A stretch of DNA of 64,000 nucleotides from Rhyacophila brunnea (Eukaryota > Arthropoda > Insecta > Trichoptera > Rhyacophilidae): assembly GCA_022495005.1 (NCBI GenBank), contig JAGYXB010000560.1:248001-312000 (forward strand). The letters run 5' to 3'. The notes under the pieces were generated by a model. The model was given only the letters and a program-made list of their open reading frames with translations, was not told the origin of the DNA and did no database searches. Positions 24,013 through 36,900 of the stretch are shown here, in pieces (position 1 is the first letter of the stretch; every line of letters starts with the position of its first letter). The position numbers and the translations under genes are program-made.

Positions 24013-24513
24013 TTAAGAACGGCACTTTGTCTAGAGACGTCACTGGATACACTGCCATATTGATATGACAATACGTTTTCGCGTTTACGATAAACGATGA
24101 GCCTATTGCGCGAGGTGTTTGTTGCCAGTCACTCATCATCACTCTCATCAGTTATATGACACATCTTTCTATATAATTTTAATATTAGGTATATAAATTT
24201 AATAATTAAGACACCCCATATAAATTATGAAGTCCATAATCAATATTATTTACTAGAATTCCAAGAAGCATTATTTGTTTATGTAGTATTTCGCAATTGG
24301 ATTGAGGGAAGTACCGGCAAACTAATACTGATAACAGAGATAACTCAAAGAAAAGGTCAGACTGATAGGTTAAATTGCAATAATCATGATATAAAATAAC
24401 ATTATGTATAAGGCAAGTCAATAATATATTCAGTATACATAAGGAATACAATAAGATCAACACGTTTTTATATTAATAAGTAATTTAAACATTAAAACTT
24501 AAAACATTAAATA
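24013..24513 (+). promoter_or_regulatory. Upstream region of copy 2
   Basis: About 500 bp of AT-rich DNA between a TTAA-flanked MITE and the copy 2 ATG. TATA-like strings occur near 24168 (tatataat) and 24190 (tatataaat). The first ~50 bp are a piece of the tandem repeat seen at 21740-22019. No start site can be fixed from sequence. Confidence 0.3.
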
Positions 24514-24937
24514 ATGTACAAAAACCAGCCGTTTCCTAATAGAAATGATCCAGCAATATATGGAAAAATGGATTTAGCACATAAACAAAACAAAGTATTC
24601 ACTGTAGAAGATATTCCAAGTAAGAGTGGTAATAACAATAAAATTGCGTGGATTATTTCCTTTTTTCTAAGTTTCTACGCTATTGTCAGGTGTGGTATGT
24701 TGCAAAGTGAGTTAAGTGATACCAAATCTATGCAAAGTTATGTCAGTTTTATGCCTAGTGATATAATAATGAAGCAGATTGAAAATGAAATCTATGAAAG
24801 AATTCATAAAAGGATGGCGGAAATCTATGAATCATCTACAACGGCAAGTATTTCCCAGGAACGGAGCTTTTCAAAAGAAGAAGTGATCGATTTAATGCCG
24901 AATATTAGAAGAATGCAAAATTGTAACTGTCCTAAAG
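24514..24937 (+). CDS. Copy 2 exon 1: cytoplasmic tail, transmembrane anchor, stalk and CxC knot
   Basis: ATG at 24514 is the first Met of the open frame. Residues 44-63 ([20 protein letters not shown]) form a plausible membrane helix, preceded by Lys and Asn-rich residues and with no cleavable signal, so type II topology is likely. Residues 64-135 are charged, with heptad-like stretches ([20 protein letters not shown]) that could trimerise. It ends NCNCPK plus one nt of a Gly codon. Adjacent cysteines just before the helix are typical of interchain locks in collagens. Donor gtataa is weak but leads in the right phase to the next exon. Confidence 0.8.
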
Positions 24938-27900
24938 GTATAATACCTACATGTTATTGAATAATAGTTATCGATTTATACAATAGATTTTATTTGCTAG
25001 TTTCCGATTCTAACATAGCGCCCGGTTATTTCAGTCATCTTCTCTAGCACTGTTTCCACAACTTTTATTGCTCAGGGGCACAAAATTAAAATTATTAAAT
25101 TGTCGTGGCACACTCACTTTTTTATACATGAATAATAAATTAACATTGGATATACATAAGTACCTAAAAAAACTAATCTGATGCAATCTGTGTTTATAAT
25201 TAAGGTTTTTCAATACAACATAATAATTATAATACACATCGTATTTTATAACACCCACAGAAATGTATGAACTCTGTATGTCGACATGCCGTTGCCAGAT
25301 TGGTTAGATTAGTGACAATATGTCAAATGTTCAGGAGACGAAAAACAATGTTCAATACCTTATATTGTTTCAATGCTAGAAGGTTTTTCATATATATTTA
25401 TTTCAAATAGCGAGATATGCATTATATTAGAATATTTTAAAAGACTGATCCAGCAATATTACTCATTTAATTCAGAAGAATTTCTACTTATTCAACAGAA
25501 GATACTGCACTTAAGCAGCGATCGGTCCGCATTGTGGAGATTAGATAATTCAAATCGTATTTATAAATGCTTGTGGCAAAAGACGGTTATCCAGAAAATA
25601 TTTAAATTAATTGAATTATAATAAATACGTAACCAAAATATTACGTAGTTTTTGTTAGAACTATTATTTGTATATAAAAAGTAGAAGGAACATAATTTAT
25701 AATAAATATTATTTATGTGGGAAATTAATTATTATACTAAGGCTTATATGAATTATGTCGGGTTTGGTCGTACTGATTTTAATGCTATAAAAATATCAAA
25801 AAATATACCTAAGTTATCAAAATTATAAACAATATGGCTTAATATTCTTATTCTATCATTTTTAGTTGCATTGCATATTCAATTGCAATAATTAAGATAC
25901 GCGTTCGAAGAAGCATAACGTCGGTAATTTTCTACAAACACATATAAAAGTGATAGGTATATTATTATACGCACAAAATGAGTTGGGACAGCGCCATCAT
26001 CATAGAGTCGGCTGTGGTTGGAAACATCTTTTCAAAAAGAATGTAAAACCATTTTTTACTAACATTGTATTACAATCCATGAACATCTTCCGTCAGCCAG
26101 TCAGATATATTTATATAATATGGATTCTTCGTATTTTTGAGATGTTGAGTCACAGTTATGTCAACATTTATTTGGGAAGTCTAAAGGTTGTATGACGGAC
26201 TACATGGATTTTAGTATACATAATAATAGTGTCATTACAATAAGGGGGGACATGCTCAGCGTACGTCAAAATGGAGCTTTTATGCTATTTTCAAAGCATG
26301 ATCCTAGACATTCCTTAAACGTTGTAGATAATATATTTACATAATTTTGAAGCCTTATTATCCTTTATATTTATTTTAAACATTTGATAACTGCATAAAG
26401 TATTTTTATTACATAAAATAGTATTCTTTTATACTTCTCGCTCTAATGTTTTAGAATATAAACACACAAATAAAAACAGTTCTGTCATATACCTACTACA
26501 ATAATGTACATCCTCTTTCAAACACTACAAATATTTATAAACATAAGGAAATATCAATATTGATTCCAAGTAGGTATTATCTATCATTTCTATGATATGT
26601 CTATAATGTTTTATATGATTATCTAATTTTAATAAGACCGTAAAACCTCCAATGTACGTTGAAGCAAGATAAATCGAGTTATTCAGAAACGTTAAGGTTT
26701 AAAGCAATTTTTGTCCCACCGGAATTTGTTACATCTGGGGTTTTAACAGCCCAGTGACGATTTACTGTGAATAAATCCTGATTTTAGGTGAAAAGGGTGA
26801 AAAGGGGGAGAGTAATCCTTATGTGAAAAGTGAAGAAAACAGAGCGAATACGATAATTGAAAATTCATATATGTTTGGTGATGATACTAGTAAACGGTAC
26901 AAAAGAGAGTACATGGTAAGTTCATCCAAATTATGTTATATTTAATTTATTTGCATGAAAATACATTACAAATTTGAAGTTAAATACGTTCACTCACAAT
27001 AAATATACATAAAAACAAAAAACTGTATTATAAAAAATAAAAGCCTTCAACCGTAGTCAATCTACTCTCAGATTTTCAGACCTCCTCGCTCTCTAGTTCT
27101 GCGCTACCACGTTCGTTGATCCATCAGGGTTTACAGCCGTATTCATACAGTTTCGAACCGCGCTCAACACAGTTAGTCATTTATCGGCCGAATAAGGAAA
27201 CTATAAAAAATGCATACGTCACGAAGATGCGTACAGGAATGCGCACCAATACATATATTATGTCTAAAATGAGTTCATCACAACAAGCGTTTAGTAGGTT
27301 TAGTTCGTCTTGATTGAAGTTAACTGCCCGTCGTCGTTGGGCTAGAGATGGATTCATGATGGTAAACATACTAAAATTGTAAACATGTATACAGATATCG
27401 AGGATCGATGGAAATGTCAATATTGTCAATGAGCCCGCGAAGCTATATTGCCATATTATGGAAATGTTTACGGGGCATACTTCATCCTTTTGTGCATTGA
27501 AGTATAAAATAAATATGATATTGTAACAAATATTTTTTTTAAAGTTCATGTTAATTATTCATTTATAATTATTAAATTTATATGGTACCGTTTGCACATT
27601 TTTACAACTATTCACAATTTCAAAATTTTAAATTAATTATCGGGGAATAAAAATTTAAAAATTGGTAACATTAGTCACGGCATGACGCGTATTACGTCAG
27701 CAACGTGACGTCACTATTCAACGGTCTCTATTTAGGTTTATGCATGCAAATTTGCATTACATAGCTTGAATGCAGTTTGCTGTTATATGCATACGCCAGC
27801 ATGGACCTATAGTCTTTTAATACCCATGGGGTACCATTGAGACTACATTTCTCCAACAGTTATCCACTCGCCAAGCGACATGTTCAGCCTACGACGAGCA

Positions 27901-30900
27901 CCACGAGTTTAAAACGGAAGGTGTTAATTACATTCTAACCAATTACCTACAATGACAAGAAAATATTTCACTTGTCACGTGGCCTAAGTTTCATCATTAC
28001 CTTTATTTTATATTCCAACCGTTAGTTTCAAATTATGTCAACACCCAATTCTAAGGATTTGAACCGTCTCGTACTATGCAAATGGCTAACATTCAAACCA
28101 ATTGTGTGTGATTTTTAATTTCAGAATAAGGCAATAATAATATAATATTAGTAAGCAAGTTAACATATTATTTCATATTATTATATTTTGTACGCCTACT
28201 TATATTATTTGTTATTTTCAGGAAAATAATGTTCATAGAAGACGCATTCGTGGAACGAAAAGTAAATCAGGCGATGATATAGCCGATATTATAAAGGTAA
28301 TAGTTTTTACTATTGAATACATTTTGATGATTTCCTACACTTACATGGTGTTTGAGGTAGGTACTCGACTGTATAATACTCACCCGTTCTCTCAACCAAC
28401 AGCGACCAATATGCGTCATTAACACGGACGATCCAAATGGGCTAAATATTATGAAGTTCAGGGGAGAAAGTTTCATTTATGATAAGAGTCTGGTATCTAC
28501 AACATTACGAGTATAGTACCCGCAAGTTAGACGAAACCGGTCTCAATTATTGTTACCCATGGTCTGGGTATATTGCACTGATGTTTTCAGCATTGGATAA
28601 ACATACTTCATAACTATTTTTTTATTTTGTTCACATCGATCATGGATTAACTTTTTTTTAATTTGGGTACCTGCCTAATAATTTTGGAAGAGATAAAAAC
28701 ATAATTTTTTTTTCTTATTATCGAAATCTTACTCTTTGATATTAAGTATGTACTTGAAATAAATTTTATGTTGACACACTACCTACACTTAAGTTAGTTT
28801 TGGGACTTGTTTGTACTATATTAATCTTGATTTGCTTCTATACAATTTATCTATTATGTATTTTTTAGGACTTGGAAGCAGCTGGGCTGGGTATGGTCGC
28901 TCAAGCTCTAAAGGATGTTAAGGTAAATAAATATAGCTTAATTTTTATAGATATACTATGTATAATATATTCATTTATTTGAGAGAGGGTGTACTATAGA
29001 CGGTCGAAGTTAACACACAATATCCACAAAACCACTGTCACCGACAGACAATCCGAAAAGAAGAAAGTTTCCCAGGAAATAAATACAGGACACAGATCAC
29101 AACAATATACGTATATCGGCTACGTCCGCAGCGTAGGCCTACGATGCATCAGAAGCTTGGAAGGCCTACCATTATAGGTTCCTATAATCATAACTCTGTA
29201 AAATAAAATATAAAAACGACCGAATCCTCTATGACTAACACATATCTAAATAAATAAAAAATATATAGCTTTGGTATTTTCTATTTTTATGTATGTGGTG
29301 GAATCCTGGACTTAACGAGCCAATTATGGGCGGCGGGTCTAAGTGTCCAGCGCTCGAAAAAGATTTTTTTTACCAATCGGAGCGTTTGATAATTTTTCAA
29401 AAACATTAAAAAATGTCTGTTTTTCTGTTATACACCTACCATGTGTTTTGTATTTAAATATTTATACAAAATTTAAATATTTACGAACCAGAAAGTTATG
29501 TATAAATTTTCAACAAAACGGAGCGATATTCTCGAGGATTTCACGAACCGGAGCTGCGTTCCAGTCCGCTCCAGACCATTTCGAGCACTGCCTAAGAGCT
29601 AGCGAGCGAGCCTGCTCTTTTTAAACACACCTGTATAATATATATTACACCATTAAATAGGTTCTGTATCCCCGCTAAACCCATATATTGAATATATGTT
29701 GTGCTGGGGTGTGAGTCCACGACTATGTAGATAAATGTGTACTACTTAAAAATTACTAAGTATGTTATACGTATTAACTTAAAATAAAGTCTATTGGACT
29801 TTTAAAACTGTTACTTCAATGAATCAGATTAATTTATTGAAAGTAGGGTATTGAAATGATGTTTTATTGTAATGTATATATTAATTAATTAATATCTTTT
29901 AAGGGTGATCGCGGTCCGCCTGGCCCACCAGGTGAAAGTGGACCTCCAGGATTAATCGGGATGAGAGGCAACAAAGGTGATCAAGGACTTATGGGGCCAA
30001 TTGTAATTATACCTTATTTCTAATATAATAAATATCTAATGTCTAGTCTCAACCAACTACGCTAAAAAATAAAAACTTATATGAAAACTGTTCACTAAGA
30101 TTTATATATGTAATCAATATATTTACAGTGACAATGTTTTTTTGTATTCCACCATAGATGTAAAACATAACGTATTCACATACTTTGTAATTATTGCGAC
30201 TTCGTGAATATTTTACCTATATTAGGTACCTATCCTAATATGGAAGTAGCGACAGAATGTTTGCGTATTTATGTGTAGGCATTAGAGGTGGGAAAATTGA
30301 TCGATTTTGAAAACTAAGCTTACTTACTACCCAGTATAAAAAATACTTAGTATCGAAACTTGTTCCAAAATACTTATTAGTATTTGGTATATTATATATA
30401 GCGTTTGGCGTACAAAGTTGTATCAGTGCTTTTTAGAAGCCATTTTTACACAAATTATTTTATATAATTATTACCTATTTACACAATCACGCATAAAATT
30501 TGAATTCAGTTTATATGTTCCAATTATAACACAAAAAATTGAGAAACTCGACGTGACGAAACCAGATAAACTCGCAAATACTTATCAGTGTCATACTCAA
30601 CTGGAACTAAAACTAACTCCAAATTTTTACCATATAAAACGAACTTGTCACCATTTCTGTCCTTCACTTTCACAACTTTACAACTGGGGAGAAAAATAAC
30701 GCCAATGACGGTTATGTGTATCACTGCTCGACATACGTGTAATATGCTACGAGTATCACGCTCGCGCGCATTTAATGTCATTAGTATTGAAAGGCGAGTC
30801 GCGATTAACTCGTCGTATGAGTTCGAACAAGTATCTTGGAACAAGTTTATTGGGCCACACGTAATATCTATGGGTAGTTGCATCCGATACTTGAGTAAAC

Positions 30901-33900
30901 AAACTGGTGACAGTATGTCTAACTCACCTCTAGTAGGCATATGCTTGTTAATATTAATGGAGCAGGACAAACATTTATTAAAAATATATAGTGCATTTAC
31001 TGCGCATTTGTGTTTGGGCAGATGTTTACAGACATTTTTATAATTTCTTTACGGGCAGATGTATCTTGCTCTGAAGCATAATGATTGTATCGTTATAGAT
31101 GAAAGTTGTTTATTTGCACATTGTATCAATGCCGACGTAACATTATCAAATTGTCGTTGATCAAGGAGTTTGATAGCACAGTCCAAGGTGGCACTATTTA
31201 CCTCGGTACAGTACAATTTTGAACTCTTCTTTCTATATTAACTATGCAGCACGTGGGTCCCTCTTCAAGAAACGTTATAGTATGAGGAATGTTCAGTAAT
31301 GACGATATATAATATATATTATATGAGATTGGGAGGTTAGTGACATTCGGAAGGCACGTGAAGCATTTCTTTGTCACAAAAAAATAGGAGCCGTAATCAA
31401 TAATACTACCGCATTTTATATACCTAGGGTACTCCAGGACTACCAGGTGAGCGGGGACTTTCCGGACTACAAGGAGCACAGGGTTTAAAGGGGGATCCAG
31501 GCTCTCCCGGACCTGCAGGATTCGCAGGAAGTAAAGTAATTAATAATATTTTATTATCGTGGCATAAATTTATATTCTATATCAATCGAAAAGGGTTTTC
31601 GTAATGCAATTTACATGGATATATTTAAAAAAAATGCAGCATTTGGAGTCGCAGCCAAGAATGCAATTTGAAAATATATGTTAGGTAATAATATCATTAC
31701 AATAATTTAACATACCTACAAATCAAATCTTCACATTTCGTAGTTACATTTTGAACGTCAATATATTTCGTACGACAGATCTTTATACCTAGGTACATAT
31801 TTAGATAATTGATATCTTTTTATACTTCATCGACGGTTCCTAATCTGGGGTGCTAGAAAAGGGAAAGGATTTAGTCGAAAAACATCTAGGTTTCCGTAAT
31901 ACCTATATATTTTTTGTGAATAGAATATAGAAAATTTATATTCCCAGTACCTAAGTAAATGAAAAAAATAACTGATATTAAATTTGATTTTGTACTTTTG
32001 CATAGAGGAGTCAAATAAATTTTACCTATGAAATATGTTCATGCACTTCTAGAGGGGTGTTTTTGTAGAAGATGTGAGCATTGAACAAACAAGTCTTAGG
32101 GGTGCTAGGCATGGAAAAGGTTGGAAACCTGTCCTCAATAATGAGTAGTGCATGGAGCTAGATAATCAGACTGACTAAACAATCTAACTCTAAACCATTA
32201 TACTAGTTCTATCGGCCTCCTGGTTTCATACTACGTTAAAAGGCGCTTCTCAGTTGTCATGCTACGAGTTACGGTAATCCGGTAGATGGTAATTTTTGGC
32301 GGCATTTCTCCACCGATATAAAATCCGAAAGTCCAATGTATCAATCTTCTTTTTGATCTTGTGAAAAATATTAATCTTAGACTTATCCTCCTTTTCCTTT
32401 CGAGCAGATTAATATTCTTTCAAATTTAACCTTTCAGACGTATTAGCATATTTCCATTGGGCAGTGGCCAAAATGGGTTCAACATTAACATATAGCAACC
32501 AGCGAATACCCGCAGCCTTAGATGGCTGTATAAATTATATATGCCATATAAAATATATGTAATTCTGCAATCTATTTTCCCCACTATTTTTTTTTCAATC
32601 TTCTATAAGAATAAATCATTATACGGTACTACAACCCTTGGCGGGTCTTGGTCTCCTTCAAAAACTTCCCCCAACCTGGACGATTCAGCGCCGCACTCTC
32701 TAGTTGCTTTGACCGAGCATTCTTAAATCTCATGTGGCGCAGTGTAGCTATCTCAATTTTGGCCGTACAGGTCTTATATTGCCCTCGGGGGTTGCGTACA
32801 TAACCCGCGTTGCTGGTGTATCCTCCGGCATTCCATGCACGTGGCTGATCTAGCGCAGTTTCTGTTTTTCATATGCCACGTAATCTTTTCGCCCCTATAA
32901 AGTGTGTAAGCTCCTCATTATATCTTCACAATGCCAGTTTCTTTAACAGCCCCATATGTTTTCTCTCTCTTTTTATATTGAGATTATTATAATACTTAGG
33001 TATATGAGATTATTTTTATAAATATTTTAATATTTTTCTCTATTGTTGATTTTTAGGGAGATGCTGGTGTATCCGGTTCTCTTGGCCCAATAGGTCTACA
33101 GGGACTTACAGGATTGACCGGTTTGAAAGGAGATCCGGGAATTATGGGACCTATGGGATTAACAGGTCATCCAGGAGGCAAAGTAATATGTCTTCTTCTT
33201 TTTTTCTGGGTTAATTACAATTTTTGTTTAGGAACAAGGAGTAGAGTATATAGATTAAAGGTGGATCATTGTCTCGATATAATTGGAATTTTATTTAAAT
33301 GTAGTAATTAAATAGTTATTAAATGCTCCGCGGTGAAAAGGTTAAATAACATAACTAGGTAGGTTAATTAAGTAGGTATTCGATATTTTAGGAAAACGTT
33401 TTATAATCGACCACCTCATCTCCAAGACTTTTTAATTCAATTAATAAAAATTAATACTCCTCCTTGGATGAATTAACTAATCGCTCCGTATTGGAAAAAA
33501 GTTAAATGATTTAATATATATTGAAAATGATAGGTAGGAATTTGCTTTTCTAGGGTGATACTGGTGCAGAAGGTTTACCTGGCGCTATAGGGTTACCAGG
33601 AGTAGTTGGATTAAAGGGAGATTCAGGATTACCAGGACTTACAGGAATACCTGGTCAAATGGGAGTGAAAGTAAGTTTAATTATTTTCATTATAACTTAT
33701 AATTAATTATGATTTAATAAGGTTAATTTAAATTCATCTGGACGGAGGAGCATTGTGAGACCCAATTGATGACCCGGTGATTGAATGACATGGCTAAGAA
33801 TGCGGGAGGAATCCACATCGTGGGTTGGAATCCAGAGAAGATTATAGAAAGATATCCTAGGATAGACCACGATGAAGACGACAAGTTGTTGGGTGCGCAC

Positions 33901-36900
33901 CACGAATGATGATAAATATAAATGATGTTCTTTTATGAAATGTGTCGTAATTTCTGTCAATAAATTTATTAAAAGCTATATTGTGTTGTTAACTATAATT
34001 ATTGGAACTTAATGTCGGTCTAGTAAAAAATATGCAATCATCACCAGATATGTCGATCTCCTCAATAATAACAAATAGTATTGAATAATGAAAACTATGC
34101 AAGTTATGAATTGTTTGATTATTTATTTTTTCTAGGGTGATGCTGGTATTGCAGGTATTGCAGGTATTCCCGGGCCACCCGGTCTTGCGGGATCTCCAGG
34201 ACTTAATGGAGCAGCAGGGATAAAAGGGGATACAGGGATGATAGGAGCAGCAGGAATAAAAGTAACTCAATGTTTTAATTCTCCACATTTAATTAACAGA
34301 AGAAAGATTAATTTGAATTAGATACAATTTATAGTAAAAGATAAAACATAGCACCTATGACATTTTCTCCGTTGATATGTGAGATGGAATCATTTAATAT
34401 TCCTGTTACTTCATAAGTCGTGAGCATGTGCTGTCCCCTATAGTTTTTTTGCTAGGTTGAAAAATTCTCTTTAACTGACATAGTCCCTTTAACCTCCAAA
34501 AATGTGGCGCCAATAATAATTATGAGTACCTTAACTCATTCACTGCTGACTAGATAATGATTTTTTAATTACAACCTTTAAAATTCACGTTAATTACATC
34601 GATCGGCCGCCTGATCATTACGCGCCAGGTGCGTCTTCAGCGTCCAAAGTATTAATCACAATTCACAGTATCGAGAGAGGAATAAAATATACCTTAGTAG
34701 GTATGACAAAACATTCTCATTCTATAAGAATGATTTTTGAAATGAAAAATGTTTTTCAGGGTGATTCCGGTATCGGTATCCAAGGTGTGCCAGGACCAAC
34801 AGGGCCAGCTGGACCTCCAGGACTTACTGGAGTAGCTGGGATTAAAGGAGATTTGGGAATGGCAGGAGCTATGGGATCACCCGGGCCTGTAGGCATGAAG
34901 GTAACTTAATATTCTACTTTTTGAAGTTATACTTTTTTTGGCGCGTTTGGGAAATCCGATCAGAGTATATTTTTGGCGTGTGACATGTAACACATAATTT
35001 ATTTTTTCACAGAAAAAAAACGCACTCGATTGGATTCGAACCACCGATTGTTCGGCCATCAGCCGAACGCACTACCTTTACGCCACAGTATGATACTGCA
35101 AAAGTGACGATTATACAGTATAATAGTATAGTTTAAAATTGTTCCGTTGCCTAGGCAGAGAATTTATTATTGTAGGCCATTTCCAATTCTTTACGTAAAC
35201 ACACGATTAAACGTCAGAGTGACTTTTGGTACTTTAAAATAAAAACAACGAGAAAACATTATATAATTTAGTAATATAAGTTAAAGTGTATAGAAATAAA
35301 CCAATGGCGTTCCAATGAGCGGACCTTTTCTTGAGTGTGTAATTTAACAAGATAATTAAGAGTTAGTCAAAGAATCAAGTTTATCAAAAGTTTTGTTTTT
35401 GTTTTGTTACGCCAAAGAAGTATAACTTCTAACGCGCGGGCATTAGTATACACACCGATTTTTTAATTGTACAATTGCAAACAATATTTATCATTTTGGT
35501 GTGGAAATATTCACGATAAACTCGAGAAACATGTTGATTTGGTAATTTTGCACAAATATTTATCATTATGTACCTATTTCATGTTTTTAAGGGATTTATT
35601 TTATTCAAAAAATAACTGGCCTGCAAGTGTCCACCTAGTAAAACTTGGCTGGCCGTGATATGGTTTTGTGTCGATGTCTATGCCAAAAATTTCAAGAATT
35701 ATTACGAACTTAATATCTTCAGGGATTTTCCACATTTTTTTATACTGAGAAGTAAGATGGATGCGTATAAAATAATATATTTCTTTGGGATAGTACATAA
35801 GGAAGAAATATAAATGTTTTTCACTTTTAAGTACAAGAATTTTTAATTGCTTTCGACGTCAACCGAAAAGTGATAAATATAATAAGTCAACATTTAAAGA
35901 CGTTATTCTAAACATTCTTTCTTTTGACCATGTCATATCCTAATATGATTATTAGGGCCTCCAAGGAGTGGAGGTTTGTATTAACAGATTTTTTGTTTTT
36001 ACGAGAAATGGATGTTAGCCACTCAACCTATTAGGTCCATACTCTGACTCATTGAAAAACAATATATTAAAACAGTCTATTTACCAGACCCATGATTCGA
36101 ACCTGAGACCCACGACATTATAAGCCGACGCCTAAGCTGCTCGGCCATTAAACATTAATCGATAATATTCCGAAAATGAGAATCCTCGTTAAAGCAATCT
36201 ATTAATAATTAATAATCGCTTTATAAAAGACGTCATTTAATGTGCACTTAATATTTAAAAAAAGGAAACCCGAGTTATTATCTCTGATATCCAACCATAA
36301 AATACAAACTGTGCCTGTGTATATCATCAGAAGAAAAATATATATCTCTATGTTACAAATCCGTTAAACTATTTTCCGCATTTTTGATTTCCTTTTCATG
36401 TGAGAAAACTTTTAAAAACGAAACATAGAAACTGAATTAATGTCAATGCAACGATTTATCTCTCAGGGACAATACTCAAACTATCAACCACTGTCCAACA
36501 AGTCTTCTTGGCTACGTGTTAAAACTGTGAACTAACAAGCTCCTCCCATTTTTAATCGCACTTCGATTATAGTGCCTTCCGGTTAGCGACGTGTTAAAAC
36601 TGTGAACTAACAAGCTCCTCATACTTTTAACCGCACTAGCGACTTCCGACTATTGCCTAGATCTTCTTGTCGGAAAGTACACATTCTAACAAAGATACAG
36701 CAGCAAATTTGACACAAATTTTTTGAAAGTAAATAATGCTTCCCTAAATTTCAGAACGCCTATTATTAATAATTTATTTACTGACCAGTTTTTGACGATT
36801 TCAATTAACAATAAAATTTTGATGACATATATTGTTTTTACTCGCAATCAGACTGCTAAATGTCTGTTATCTTCTTCCACGGCGCTACATTCCGGGGTGG

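Noticed and set aside
30524..31043. Overlapping open frames of about 150 codons on both strands in intron 5
   Set aside because: Open on both strands over the same bases, no recognisable domain, no splice or start context; probably compositional or part of an unidentified repeat.
35020..35090. True tRNA gene on the minus strand
   Set aside because: The anticodon-like stem is good but the acceptor stem and most of the T stem fail to pair, and the element is repeated elsewhere without it.
36078..36149. True tRNA gene on the minus strand
   Set aside because: A and B boxes are good, but the acceptor and T stems do not pair properly and it lies in an insertion; better read as a SINE head.
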